NCBI GenBank assembly: GCA_050184415.1
Contig: JBFXAJ010000001.1
Span: 153,118 to 217,117, forward strand
Direction of reading: 5' to 3'
Length of the DNA: 64,000 nucleotides
Source: JADLGL01 sp050184415
GTDB taxonomy: Bacteria > Pseudomonadota > Alphaproteobacteria > Rhizobiales > Kaistiaceae
Made by a program: the position numbers and the translations under genes. Every line of letters starts with the position of its first letter. Within the stretch, counting starts at the first letter, position 1. A model generated the notes under the pieces. It was not told where the DNA came from, searched no databases, and saw only the letters and a program-made list of their open reading frames with translations. Shown in pieces: positions 24,634-33,619 of this stretch.

Positions 24634-25490
24634 GTAGTCTGTCTAGGTATGGTGACCGGTGGCATTGTTGAGCGAATTTGAGGACGGTCCTTTTCCGGCC
24701 AAAGAAGGATGGGGTCCAGATGCTCAAGAAAAGTCGCTACAGCACCACCAAATCGCGCGCGCAGCACTCTCTCGCTAAGTCGCGAAGCGTCGATGGCGAA
24801 GTACGCAACGATTGTACCGACCAACAATACGCCCGCAGTAACAACACCGGCCCAGATATTGGTCAGGTAGAACCCTGGTCCAGGGCCGTTTAGCAGATCA
24901 GGTGCGACGAGTCCGGCAATTGGAATAATCCACGGAACACAACGGATCGAACGAGCGAGAAGTCGCGGGCCGCTGAAGCGCATTGTCCGAAACAAGTCCT
25001 TTTCTCTGTCCTCTGCCAAAAACTGCACAGAATCTGGCTGGCCTGTGTGCTCAACATAGAACAGGACGCTGTCTTTGGCGCGAAGATAATCGAAGTATAT
25101 CGTTAGAATACCATCATTTGATAATGAAATAGATGCATCGTTGTTATCATCGTCGCTAACTACTATGCCATAGTCCAAGATCTGGTGCGAGTCAATTCTC
25201 AGATGAATGTAGTGTATCGATTCTTTAAATCGGACAGTCGCAGTGCCGTTGTTTCTAAGCAAAACATAGGCGCGACTAAGCTCAGGTATCTCGGCTCCAT
25301 TATAGATTATTGCTTGCCGTGATTGGGGTCGCGGGCGACGAGAATCCAGAAGATCGTCCCTGAAGAACGACCAATACTTTGAACGTTTTTCAACCGCGAA
25401 CTCAATCGTCCGCCGCGTTCGTGTTCTTCGATAGAAGAAATAACCGGAAAGCACCCCAAGAAGCCCGAAGGCGGTGCCAATCCAATCCAT
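24630..25490 (-). CDS. AT-rich hypothetical membrane protein, probably acquired
   Basis: A 286-residue protein with an N-terminal transmembrane helix (about residues 4-20), a soluble beta-rich middle (about 25-190), and two more helices near the C terminus (about 195-215 and 222-245). Its base composition is clearly more AT-rich than every neighbour and its codon use differs, with many AAT, GAT and ATA codons, which points to horizontal transfer. It is opposite in strand to the dcw operon. The start is ATG at 25490, with AGAGGTGG at good spacing; a longer frame reaching further upstream lacks coding character. I do not recognise the family. No transposase or integrase is adjacent. Confidence 0.6.
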   Translation of the reverse strand: MDWIGTAFGLLGVLSGYFFYRRTRTRRTIEFAVEKRSKYWSFFRDDLLDSRRPRPQSRQAIIYNGAEIPELSRAYVLLRNNGTATVRFKESIHYIHLRIDSHQILDYGIVVSDDDNNDASISLSNDGILTIYFDYLRAKDSVLFYVEHTGQPDSVQFLAEDREKDLFRTMRFSGPRLLARSIRCVPWIIPIAGLVAPDLLNGPGPGFYLTNIWAGVVTAGVLLVGTIVAYFAIDASRLSERVLRARFGGAVATFLEHLDPILLWPEKDRPQIRSTMPPVTIPRQTT

Positions 25491-25795
25491 CACGTAACCA
25501 CCTCTGCGGTCCAGAACAGAAACAAATAGGGAATTTTGAGGGAAAATGCAACGCTGGGCGAGCTTCTGGCAGTTGTGGAAATCGGCTTGTGGAACGCCCC
25601 CAAACTCAGTAGCTGACCTACCCGAACGGGGCATTCGGTCGCGTTGCCTCCGGGCCGCCGGCGTCCCACATTCCGTGTCGCGGGACCGGGCCCCTCTGAC
25701 GATCCATCGGGTCGCCATGTCGGACCGCATCGGGTGAACTCGATGCACGGTCCGAACTGTTCCGACTCCGTCGTCGAGTTCCCCCATGTCGTTCC
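25491..25795. promoter_or_regulatory. Divergent intergenic region with a leader hairpin before terC
   Basis: This 305-bp gap separates the AT-rich gene and terC and must hold both promoters. A 12-bp-arm hairpin, CGGACCGCATCG (25721-25732) with its partner at 25741-25754 interrupted by a 2-nt bulge, lies 42 bp before terC and could be a leader structure. I see no clear match to the yybP-ykoY manganese riboswitch that precedes some terC-family genes. Confidence 0.35.
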
Positions 25796-26827
25796 ATGGA
25801 GGAGCTCTTGGATTTCCTGACGGATCTGTTCCTCGGTCAGCCCATCTGGATGTGGCTGACTTTCGCCGGCCTCGTCGTCGCGCTGCTCGCTTTCGACCTC
25901 GGCGTCTTCCACCGGCATACCCGCGCCATCGGTGTGCGCGAAAGCCTCCTGCTCTCGGGCTTTTACATCACGCTCGGTCTCGCCTTCGGCGGCTTCGTCT
26001 GGTGGCAGCTTGGCGCTGAAAGCGGCGTCCAGTACCTGACCGGCTTCGTCGTCGAGAAGACGCTCGCACTCGACAACATCTTCGTCATCGCCCTCATCTT
26101 CGCGACGCTCGCGATCCCCAAGGAGTACCAGCACCGCGTGCTGTTCTGGGGCATCCTCGGCGTCGTGATCCTCCGCGGCATCATGATCGGCGTTGGCGCG
26201 ACGCTGGTCAGCGAGTTCGAGTGGGTCCTCTACATCTTCGCCGCGTTCCTCGTCTTCACCGGCATCCGCATGCTGCTGGCCAAGGAGAAGGAGGCGACCG
26301 CGGAGGAGGGGAGGCTGATGAAGCTCCTGCGCCGGCGCCTGCCGGTGACGAAGGAGCTCCACGGCGCGAAATTCTTCGTCCGCCTGCCCACGCCGAGCGG
26401 GCGGCTGAAGACCTTTGTCACGCCGCTCCTCCTCGCGCTGGTCGCGATCGAGTTCGCGGACGTCCTCTTCGCGGTCGACTCGGTGCCGGCGATCTTCGCC
26501 ATCACCACCGACCCGTACCTCGTCTACACCTCGAACATCTTCGCGATCCTCGGCCTAAGAGCGCTCTACTTCGCGCTCGCGGCGATCCTCCACCGCTTCG
26601 CGTATCTGAAGCCGGCGCTGGCGATCCTCCTGATCTTCATCGGCGCCAAGGTGTTCGCGGCCGACGTCCTCGGCCTCGAGAAATTCCCGGCGGAGATCTC
26701 GCTCGCGGTGACCTTCGTGATCCTCGCCGGCGGCATCGTGGTGTCGCTGTGGAAGACGCGGAGCGGGGGGCCTGATGGTGGTGCTCATAGGACACCGCGG
26801 GCGCTGCCGGCAGAGCGGTCGCAGTAA
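25796..26827 (+). CDS. TerC/Alx family integral membrane protein
   Basis: A 343-residue protein with about nine transmembrane helices. TerC-family landmarks are present: D-L-G-V-F-H-R, the E-K-T-L-A-L-D-N-I-F-V segment with its conserved acidic residues, and the second-half counterpart E-F-A-D-V-L-F-A-V-D-S-V-P-A. Relatives include E. coli Alx and Bacillus YceF/MeeF, which export manganese or support metal loading of secreted proteins; TerC itself is linked to tellurite resistance. Manganese export is therefore a reasonable guess, not shown here. It interrupts the murB-ddl order and is followed by a hairpin terminator candidate. Confidence 0.9.
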   Translation: MEELLDFLTDLFLGQPIWMWLTFAGLVVALLAFDLGVFHRHTRAIGVRESLLLSGFYITLGLAFGGFVWWQLGAESGVQYLTGFVVEKTLALDNIFVIALIFATLAIPKEYQHRVLFWGILGVVILRGIMIGVGATLVSEFEWVLYIFAAFLVFTGIRMLLAKEKEATAEEGRLMKLLRRRLPVTKELHGAKFFVRLPTPSGRLKTFVTPLLLALVAIEFADVLFAVDSVPAIFAITTDPYLVYTSNIFAILGLRALYFALAAILHRFAYLKPALAILLIFIGAKVFAADVLGLEKFPAEISLAVTFVILAGGIVVSLWKTRSGGPDGGAHRTPRALPAERSQ

Positions 26828-26851
26828 AGCGCCGGACTCGGTGCGTGAAAG

Positions 26852-26880
26852 GGAATGGCCGCGCATGTCGCGGCCATTCC
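26852..26880 (+). terminator. Hairpin after terC
   Basis: Perfect 12-bp arms (GGAATGGCCGCG and its complement) flank a 5-nt loop 24 bases after the terC stop. The following sequence is only weakly T-rich, so termination may be partial. Confidence 0.5.
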
Positions 26881-26924
26881 TGCTTGCAGCTTGCTCCGCG
26901 CCGGAGGTGTTGGAATGCCATTCC

Positions 26925-27052
26925 CCACGCACCTCCCCGGGCTTGACCCGGGGTCTATTGGCGGCGCGGCAACCGCAGCACGTCGAACCGGTCTCCGCGC
27001 GTGCGGGACGGCCAATGGGTCCCGGGTCAAGCCCGGGAAAGGGACTGGGGAG
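26925..27052. repeat. Palindromic repeat, family 2, intergenic copy
   Basis: The left arm ACCTCCCCGGGCTTGACCC (26931 onward) and right arm TCCCGGGTCAAGCCCGGGA (from 27019) are near-complementary and about 60 bp apart. It is the same element as the one inside murG (19701-19840). With the hairpin before it and the ddl control region after it, it fills most of the 464-bp terC-ddl gap. Confidence 0.8.
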
Positions 27053-27184
27053 GGTCTTTCCCGAACAACAGGCGGTGCTGGCGTCGGGAGGAAGCTTGCC
27101 GCCGCTTCGGCGCGCGATCCGCGGTGGACTTTTCCCCAACCACATCGGGCGTGCGCCACTGCTTCGGACATGGTTACCGAGCCG

Positions 27185-27217
27185 TTAACCATTCGTTACC
27201 AAATGCGCTGGTAACGA
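27185..27217 (+). promoter_or_regulatory. Candidate CtrA-type site and inverted repeat upstream of ddl
   Basis: TTAA-N7-TTAC (27185-27199) matches the alphaproteobacterial CtrA consensus TTAA-N7-TTAA at seven of eight positions. It overlaps a perfect inverted repeat CGTTACC-N9-GGTAACG (27195-27217). Both lie about 75-105 bp before the ddl start, a plausible control point for the ddl-ftsQ-ftsA genes. CtrA control of division genes is known in Caulobacter; here it is inference. Confidence 0.45.
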
Positions 27218-27291
27218 GTGTGAATGCGTCGTGCGAAGCCTAGAAATTCCTTGATTCCGAGCACCCGCCGCCTGGTTAACGGAGCGGTGGG

Positions 27292-28212
27292 GTGAAGGCG
27301 CATGTCGCGGTTCTCATGGGCGGCTGGTCGACCGAAAGGCCGGTGTCGCTCGTCTCGGGCAATGCCTGCGCCGATGCCCTCGAGGCCGAGGGGTTCCGGG
27401 TGACGCGCGTCGACGTCAACCGTCACGTCGCGTCGGTCCTGTCAGACCTTCGTCCCGACGTCGTCTTCAACGGGCTGCACGGTCCGTTCGGCGAGGACGG
27501 CAAGATCCAGGGCGTTCTGGAGGTCCTCAACATTCCGTATACGCATTCCGGCGTGCTCGCGTCGGCGCTGGCCATGCACAAGGTGCGGGCGAAGCCGGTG
27601 CTCGAAGCGGCCGGGATTCCCGTCGCCGAGTCCATCGCCATGACGCGCCACGAGGCGGCACGCGAGCATGCGATGAAGCCGCCCTATGTGGTGAAGCCGA
27701 TCGAGGAGGGATCCTCCTTCGGCGTTCTCATCGTGCGCGAGGGCGCCAACGCGCCGCCGCTCGAACTCCTCTCCGAGGCCTGGACCTACGGCGACGAAGT
27801 CATGGTCGAGCGCTACGTGCCCGGCCGTGAGCTGACCGTCGGCGTGATGGGCGACCGGGCGCTCGACGTCATCGAGGTCAAGACCGGCGAGCGCTTCTAC
27901 GACTACGACGCGAAGTATCGTCCGGGCGGCTCTGTCCACATCCTCCCGGCAGAACTTTCACCCTTTATTTACCAAAACATCCAGATGCTGGCCCTGCGAG
28001 CGCATCAGGCACTCGGCTGTCGCGGGGTCAGCCGCTCCGATTTCCGGTTCGACGAACGCCCCGACGGGTCGCACGACCTCGTATGCCTCGAGGTCAACAC
28101 CCAGCCGGGCATGACCCCGACGTCGCTCGTGCCGGAAATGGCCGCCCACGCCGGCATCTCCTTCCGGGACCTCGTTTCGTGGATGGTGGAGGACGCCTCG
28201 TGCGGTCGGTAG
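27292..28212 (+). CDS. ddl: D-alanine:D-alanine ligase
   Basis: A 306-residue ATP-grasp enzyme that makes the D-Ala-D-Ala dipeptide used by MurF. Typical motifs are V-L-M-G-G-W-S-T-E-R-P-V-S near the N terminus, N-G-L-H-G-P-F-G-E-D-G, Y-V-V-K-P-I-E-E-G-S-S-F-G-V, and the metal-binding L-E-V-N-T-Q-P-G-M-T near the C terminus. It is of the DdlB type found beside ftsQ. The start is GTG at 27292 with GGAG seven bases upstream. It begins the second half of the dcw cluster and overlaps ftsQ by 13 bp. Confidence 0.95.
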   Translation: MKAHVAVLMGGWSTERPVSLVSGNACADALEAEGFRVTRVDVNRHVASVLSDLRPDVVFNGLHGPFGEDGKIQGVLEVLNIPYTHSGVLASALAMHKVRAKPVLEAAGIPVAESIAMTRHEAAREHAMKPPYVVKPIEEGSSFGVLIVREGANAPPLELLSEAWTYGDEVMVERYVPGRELTVGVMGDRALDVIEVKTGERFYDYDAKYRPGGSVHILPAELSPFIYQNIQMLALRAHQALGCRGVSRSDFRFDERPDGSHDLVCLEVNTQPGMTPTSLVPEMAAHAGISFRDLVSWMVEDASCGR

Positions 28213-29105
28213 CAGCATTGGCGATGGAGCCGCTTCGGGCGTCGCCGCCGGTGCGCCTTCGTCTCCCCGGCTATGACGGCGTCCTGCCGCCGATCCTCCG
28301 CCGCCCGGCGCGTCTCCTGTCGCGCCTCGACGTCGAGCTGCCGCGCCGCTTCGGGCTGAAGGCGACGGCGGCGCTCCTCCTCGCGACCGGCATCTACGGC
28401 GTCGTGCTCGGCGGCCATGTCGGCAGCATCACCGGCACGCTCACCGCCGCGGTCGGGCTGCGGGTCGATGCCGTCACCATCACCGGCCAGAGCGAGACCG
28501 CGGAGCTCGACGTCCTCGAAGCCCTCGCGCTGCCGGAGCACAACTCCATCGTGATGTTCGACGCCGACGCCGCGCGGGAGCGCGTGGAGTCGCTGCCCTG
28601 GGTCGCCGATGCGGTGGTCCGGAAAGTCTATCCGTCGACGGTCGAGGTCGCGATCACCGAGCGCGTGCCCTATGCGCTCTGGCAGAATGGCGGCGCGATC
28701 GCCCTCATCGACGAGAACGGCGCGATCATCAGCAACTACGTCGCCGCCCGCTACACGGCGCTGCCGATGGTGGTCGGCGCCGGCGCCAGCGAAGAGGCGG
28801 CGCCGATCCTGACCCTTCTGTCGGAATTCCCGGACCTTGCCGCAAAAGTCCGCGCCGCGACGCTCGTCGCCGGGCGGCGCTGGAACCTTACGATGCGGAA
28901 CGGGATCACGGTGCTGCTGCCGGAGGACGATCTCCTGCCGGCGCTGATCCAGCTCGTCAGCCTCGACCAGTCCGCCGAGCTCCTCGCGCGGGACATCGTG
29001 GCGGTCGATCTCCGCATGTCCGACCGCGTCACCGTCCAGCTCACCGCGGACGTCCTTGAAGCGGTCGAGGACACCGTCACCGAAGCCCGCCGGAATGGGG
29101 TCTAG
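28200..29105 (+). CDS. ftsQ: Cell division protein FtsQ
   Basis: A 301-residue bitopic division protein that partners with FtsL and FtsB. A basic cytoplasmic region of about 55 residues leads to one transmembrane helix, then a POTRA domain (V-D-A-V-T-I-T-G-Q onward) and the FtsQ beta domain, which includes the W-V-A-D-A-V-V-R-K-V-Y-P-S-T-V-E-V segment. The GTG at 28200 is preferred because GGAGGA at 28188-28193 sits six bases before it; an ATG at 28224 is the alternative but has no ribosome binding site. It overlaps the end of ddl. Confidence 0.9.
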   Translation: MRSVAALAMEPLRASPPVRLRLPGYDGVLPPILRRPARLLSRLDVELPRRFGLKATAALLLATGIYGVVLGGHVGSITGTLTAAVGLRVDAVTITGQSETAELDVLEALALPEHNSIVMFDADAARERVESLPWVADAVVRKVYPSTVEVAITERVPYALWQNGGAIALIDENGAIISNYVAARYTALPMVVGAGASEEAAPILTLLSEFPDLAAKVRAATLVAGRRWNLTMRNGITVLLPEDDLLPALIQLVSLDQSAELLARDIVAVDLRMSDRVTVQLTADVLEAVEDTVTEARRNGV

Positions 29106-29108
29106 AGA

Positions 29109-30437
29109 ATGCGGTTGATGAGCCTCTTCGACGGCGGCCGCGGACGCGGACAGGTCACCCCGGGCCGCAACAGCGTGGTTTCGGTCCTCGACATCGGGTC
29201 CTCGAAGATCACCTGCATGATCGCCAAGCTGTCGCCGGCCGACCATGCCGAGGCGATGCCGGGGCGGACGCACAAGATCCAGATCATCGGCGTCGGTCAT
29301 CAGCGGGCGCGCGGCGTCAAGGCCGGCGCGGTCGTCGACATCGACAAGGCCGAGCGGGCGATCCGCCTCGCGGTCGACGCCGCCGAGCGCATGGCGCGCT
29401 ACACGATCGACCAGCTCATCGTCAGCGTCTCGGCCGGCCGCATGGCCTCCAGCGCCTTCTCGGCCAAGGTGCCCCTCGGCGGACCGGAGGTGACCGAAGG
29501 CGACATCGGTCGCGTCCTCGCCGCCGGCCGCCAGCATTCGGTCGTCCGCGGGCGGACCACCGTGCACTCGCTGCCGATCGGCTACGCCCTCGACGGCCAT
29601 CGCGGCATCAAGGATCCGCGCGGCATGATGGGCCAGGAGCTCGGCGTCGACATGCATGTCGTCACCGCCGACGAGGCCCCGATCGACAATCTCGAGCTCT
29701 GCATCAACCGCTGCCACCTCTCGATCGGCGCGACGGTCTCGAGCCCATACGCCAGCGGCCTTGCCACCCTCGTCGACGACGAGGCCGATCTCGGCGTCGT
29801 TGCGATCGACATGGGCGCCGCGACGACGACGATGGCGGTCTTCCTCGACGGCCAGTTCATCCACACCGACGCCGTCATGGTCGGCGGGCATCACATCACG
29901 ACCGATATCGCGCGCGGCCTTTCGACCAGCGTCGAGGCTGCAGAGCGCCTCAAGGTGCTGTCGGGCTCGGCGCTGACGACGAGCGCCGACGACGCGGAGC
30001 TGATGCTGGTCCCGCCGCTCGGCGACGAGGAGCGCGATGCCCCGAACCGGGTCCCGCGCTCGGTGCTCAACCGCATCATCCGCGCCCGTGTGGAGGAAAT
30101 CCTCGAGATCGTGCGCGACCGGCTCAACGATTCCGGCTTCGCCGCCCTCGTGGGCCGCCGGATCGTCCTGACCGGCGGGACGAGCCAGCTCAACGGCCTT
30201 GCCGAGATGGCCCGCCGCGTCCTTGCCCGGAACGTCCGGCTCGGGCGGCCGCTGGGCATCTCCGGCCTGCCCGAGATCTACCGCGGGCCGGGCTTCGCCA
30301 CGACCGCGGGCATGCTGATCTACCCGCAATTCGGCGGGATCGAGCGCGTGGCGCGGCAGTCGCCGGCGGCCGCGCGGGCGAACGGCACCACGGGTTACCT
30401 CGGCCGGGTCGGCCGCTGGATCAAGGAAAGCTTCTGA
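29109..30437 (+). CDS. ftsA: Cell division protein FtsA
   Basis: A 442-residue actin-like ATPase that tethers FtsZ to the membrane. V-S-V-L-D-I-G-S-S-K-I (phosphate 1 region), the SHS2 domain with V-S-V-S-A-G-R, V-V-A-I-D-M-G-A-A-T-T-T-M (phosphate 2) and V-L-T-G-G-T-S-Q-L are clear. The C terminus ends in an amphipathic segment, R-V-G-R-W-I-K-E-S-F, the usual membrane-targeting helix. It starts three bases after the ftsQ stop. Confidence 0.96.
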   Translation: MRLMSLFDGGRGRGQVTPGRNSVVSVLDIGSSKITCMIAKLSPADHAEAMPGRTHKIQIIGVGHQRARGVKAGAVVDIDKAERAIRLAVDAAERMARYTIDQLIVSVSAGRMASSAFSAKVPLGGPEVTEGDIGRVLAAGRQHSVVRGRTTVHSLPIGYALDGHRGIKDPRGMMGQELGVDMHVVTADEAPIDNLELCINRCHLSIGATVSSPYASGLATLVDDEADLGVVAIDMGAATTTMAVFLDGQFIHTDAVMVGGHHITTDIARGLSTSVEAAERLKVLSGSALTTSADDAELMLVPPLGDEERDAPNRVPRSVLNRIIRARVEEILEIVRDRLNDSGFAALVGRRIVLTGGTSQLNGLAEMARRVLARNVRLGRPLGISGLPEIYRGPGFATTAGMLIYPQFGGIERVARQSPAAARANGTTGYLGRVGRWIKESF

Positions 30438-30535
30438 GGGCGCCGCCGGAAGGCGGCGAGGACGGCGCGGGCGTCCATGACTGAGCGAACCAGACCGTTG
30501 TCGCGGACGGTCGGGAAGGGGTCGAGAGGATCACC

Positions 30536-32368
30536 ATGTCGATCAATCTGAAACTGCCTGACATCAAGGAACTGAAGCCCAAGATCACCGTGTTCGGCGT
30601 GGGTGGCGCCGGCGGCAACGCCGTCAACAACATGATCCGGTCGGGTCTCGAAGGCGTCGAATTCGTCATCGCCAACACCGATTCCCAGGCGCTGATGTCC
30701 GCCGCGGCGACGCGGCGCATCCAGATGGGCGTCGCCGTCACCGAAGGTCTCGGCGCCGGCTCGATGCCGGAAATCGGCCGCGCTGCGGCGGAAGAGGTGC
30801 TCGACGAGATCAACCAGCATCTCGAAGGCGCCCACATGATCTTCGTCACCGCCGGGATGGGCGGCGGCACCGGCACCGGTGCTGCGCCGGTCATCGCCCG
30901 CGCGGCGCGCGAGCACGGCATCCTCACGGTCGGCGTCGTGACCAAGCCGTTCCATTTCGAAGGCGCCCGGCGCATGCGCATCGCCGATGCGGGCATCACC
31001 GACCTTCAGGAGAACGTCGACACGCTGATCGTGATCCCGAACCAGAATCTGTTCCGGATCGCGAACGAGAAGACCACCTTCGCCGACGCCTTCTCGATGG
31101 CCGACCAGGTGCTGTTCTCAGGCGTCGCCTGCATCACCGACCTCATGGTCAAGGAAGGCCTCATCAATCTCGACTTCGCCGACGTTCGCTCGGTGATGCG
31201 CGAGATGGGGAAGGCCATGATGGGAACCGGCGAAGCCTCCGGCGAGCGGAGAGCCCAGCAGGCGGCGGAAGCCGCGATCGCCAATCCGCTCCTCGACGAG
31301 ACGTCGATGTCGGGCGCGAAGGGCCTCCTGATCTCGATCACCGGCGGCCGTGACCTCACTTTGTTCGAGGTCGACGAGGCCGCGACCCGGATCCGCGAGG
31401 AGGTCGATCCGGACGCCAACATCATCCTCGGCGCTACCTTCGATGAGAGCCTCGAAGGCGTGATCCGGGTGTCGGTCGTCGCCACCGGCATCGACAACGA
31501 GGCCCAGATGGCCGCGGCCGACAAGGCGCCGCGCGTCACCGAAGCCGCGCCCCGAGCCGCTTCGCGTCCGGTCGTGCAGCCGATCTCGAACCGCGCCGCC
31601 GAGGTTGCGGCTCGCCGTCCGGCGTCGCGTCCGCCCGAGGCGCAGCCGGCTCCGGCTGCTGTCGCCCCGCAGGCCCAGCCGGCCGCCCAGGCGCCGGCGC
31701 CGAGCCTTGCCACGCCCCGGGCTCCGGCGATCGCCCGCCCGGCGATGAACGACCCCGACGTCAGCATCGCGCCGATGCATGTCGCGCCTGCCGGCGGCTA
31801 CGACCATCACGACCTCGACCCCGAGCCGCATGTCACGGGGGAAATGGAGGCCGCGCTCGACGGCGGGCCGTTCATCCCGCCGGCGCCCGAGCCGGTGCAG
31901 GGCCGCATTCCGCGGCTCGAGGAGTTCCCCGACGTCGTCCAGCGCCAGGTCGCGGCACGGGCGGCGCCCGAGGAGGATCGCGGTCCCCGCGGTCTCCTGA
32001 AGCGGCTCGCCCAGGCCGGCGGCCTTGCGCGCCGCGACGACGACCGCGGCGGCAAGCAGGCGCCGCAGCCGCCGCGCCAGACGCCGACGCTCCGACCGGT
32101 CGCGAACCAGCGCCAGGCCGCCAACCAGGGCACTCGTCCCGCTCAGCCCCGCTCGCAGGGCCAGCAGCGCCCGGTTCAAGCTCCTCATGCCGAGTATGGG
32201 AGGGTTGCGCCGCAGGCCGCCCAACCCGCTCCTCGTTCCCGTCAGGACGGCCTCTACCGGCCGGCGCAGGGGGACCTCGATCCGCACGGCCGGACCAATC
32301 CGCGCGACGCGCGGCTGGATGAAGGCGACCTGGAAATCCCGGCTTTCCTCAGACGCCAGGCCAACTAG
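30536..32368 (+). CDS. ftsZ: Cell division GTPase FtsZ
   Basis: The tubulin-like GTPase that forms the Z ring, 610 residues. The nucleotide-binding G-G-A-G-G-N-A-V-N-N (23-32) and tubulin signature G-G-G-T-G-T-G-A-A (109-117) are intact, and the GTPase core ends near residue 325. A Pro/Ala/Gln-rich linker of roughly 270 residues follows, much longer than in E. coli but normal in Hyphomicrobiales. The protein ends in the partner-binding peptide around E-I-P-A-F-L-R-R. There is a 98-bp gap after ftsA, and a strong terminator follows, so ftsZ probably ends the transcript. Confidence 0.97.
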   Translation: MSINLKLPDIKELKPKITVFGVGGAGGNAVNNMIRSGLEGVEFVIANTDSQALMSAAATRRIQMGVAVTEGLGAGSMPEIGRAAAEEVLDEINQHLEGAHMIFVTAGMGGGTGTGAAPVIARAAREHGILTVGVVTKPFHFEGARRMRIADAGITDLQENVDTLIVIPNQNLFRIANEKTTFADAFSMADQVLFSGVACITDLMVKEGLINLDFADVRSVMREMGKAMMGTGEASGERRAQQAAEAAIANPLLDETSMSGAKGLLISITGGRDLTLFEVDEAATRIREEVDPDANIILGATFDESLEGVIRVSVVATGIDNEAQMAAADKAPRVTEAAPRAASRPVVQPISNRAAEVAARRPASRPPEAQPAPAAVAPQAQPAAQAPAPSLATPRAPAIARPAMNDPDVSIAPMHVAPAGGYDHHDLDPEPHVTGEMEAALDGGPFIPPAPEPVQGRIPRLEEFPDVVQRQVAARAAPEEDRGPRGLLKRLAQAGGLARRDDDRGGKQAPQPPRQTPTLRPVANQRQAANQGTRPAQPRSQGQQRPVQAPHAEYGRVAPQAAQPAPRSRQDGLYRPAQGDLDPHGRTNPRDARLDEGDLEIPAFLRRQAN

Positions 32369-32391
32369 TCCCGTCTTCCGCCGCTAGCGAA

Positions 32392-32426
32392 GCCCGCCCG
32401 GAGCCGCGACCTCCGGGCGGGCTTTT
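32392..32426 (+). terminator. Rho-independent terminator after ftsZ
   Basis: Perfect 12-bp GC-rich arms (GCCCGCCCGGAG and its complement), a 7-nt loop and a TTTT run begin 24 bases after the ftsZ stop. Confidence 0.9.
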
Positions 32427-32495
32427 GCTGTCGGTCCGCCTCCGGTAAACCGCTGATCCCGAAAGGGGCGGTAACACGCTGACATCAAGCGTGAT

Positions 32496-32524
32496 TTGGA
32501 CCCTCTCCAACCAGCGCCTATTTT
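32496..32524 (+). promoter_or_regulatory. Candidate lpxC promoter
   Basis: TTGGAC (32496-32501) and TATTTT (32519-32524) are separated by exactly 17 bp, about 85 bp before lpxC and after the ftsZ terminator. The -35 match is modest. Confidence 0.45.
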
Positions 32525-32608
32525 TTCAGCGTGGCGGGGCGACTCTGGGGGTCGCCTGAAGCAAAGGCATTTCGCCTTGGAGCCGGGCGGGCTGGGCGGA
32601 CTATCGAA

Positions 32609-33532
32609 ATGAATGCGCGCGTTCGTCAAACGACTCTTCGCGAGGCTGTGAGCCTCAGCGGCGTCGGAGTGCATAGCGGCCAGGCGGTCGGCATGACGAT
32701 CATGCCGGCCGAAGCCGGCACGGGCTACGTCTTTACCCACGCGGCGGGACGAGGGCAGATGAAGGCCCACGTCGACAATATCGGCGCGACCGAATTGTGC
32801 ACGATGCTTCAGGTCGACGATTTCAGCGTCGCGACCGTGGAACACCTCCTTGGCGCGCTCTCGGGCCTTGAGGTCGACAACGCGATCATCGAGGTTGACG
32901 GCCCGGAGATCCCGGCGCTCGACGGCAGCTCGGCGGTCTTCGTGGCCGCGATCAAGGATGTCGGCACCGTCCAGCTTGCGGCGCCGCGGCGGTTCATCCG
33001 CGTGCTGCGGCCGTTCCGGGTCGAGCAGGGCGATTCGTTCGCGGAGCTGCGCCCGTATGACGGCCGGCGCTTCGAGATCGAGATCGAATACCGGAGCGCC
33101 GTGATCGGGCGGCAACGCTTCGCCGCCGATCTTTCGCCCGGCACCTTCGCGACCGACATCGCGCCGGCGCGGACGTTCGGTTTCCTCCGCGAGGTCGAGG
33201 CGCTGTGGGCGCGCGGCCTTGCCCGCGGGGCGTCGATGGAGAATGCGGTCGTCATCGGTGATGACGGTGTCCTCAATGGCGGCGGCCTTCGCTTCCTCGA
33301 CGAGTTCGCGCGCCACAAGATGCTCGACGCGATCGGCGACCTCGCGCTCGCGGGCGCGCCGATCCTCGGCGCCTATCGCTCCTATCGCGGCGGCCATGCC
33401 CTCAATGCGCGCATGGTCGAGACGTTCCTGGCGGCTCCCGAGGCGTGGGAGTTCGTGGAGGCCGAGCGTGGCCGGCCCGCAAGGACGCCGGATCGCGTTC
33501 CGGTCGGGCTTCTCGAGCCCGAGCTCACCTGA
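32609..33532 (+). CDS. lpxC: UDP-3-O-acyl-N-acetylglucosamine deacetylase LpxC
   Basis: A 307-residue zinc deacetylase catalysing the first committed step of lipid A synthesis. The zinc ligands are visible: His79 in V-E-H-L-L-G-A-L, and His236 with Asp240 in F-A-R-H-K-M-L-D-A-I-G-D-L; E-I-P-A-L-D-G-S-S lies at the active site. The N terminus R-Q-T-T-L-R-E-A-V-S-L-S-G-V-G-V-H-S-G fits the family, so the ATG at 32609 is chosen over an upstream extension. It has its own candidate promoter and is in the usual position after ftsZ. Confidence 0.96.
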   Translation: MNARVRQTTLREAVSLSGVGVHSGQAVGMTIMPAEAGTGYVFTHAAGRGQMKAHVDNIGATELCTMLQVDDFSVATVEHLLGALSGLEVDNAIIEVDGPEIPALDGSSAVFVAAIKDVGTVQLAAPRRFIRVLRPFRVEQGDSFAELRPYDGRRFEIEIEYRSAVIGRQRFAADLSPGTFATDIAPARTFGFLREVEALWARGLARGASMENAVVIGDDGVLNGGGLRFLDEFARHKMLDAIGDLALAGAPILGAYRSYRGGHALNARMVETFLAAPEAWEFVEAERGRPARTPDRVPVGLLEPELT

Positions 33533-33619
33533 ACGAAAGCCTTCCTTAACCGGCCTCGCGGCCACCATGTTGCCGCGAGTGGCGGCTATCGCCACGCCGA
33601 CATGCCCATCCGGTAGCCT

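Noticed and set aside
25491..25795. yybP-ykoY manganese riboswitch before terC
   Set aside because: The conserved core of that riboswitch is not visible; only a simple hairpin is seen.
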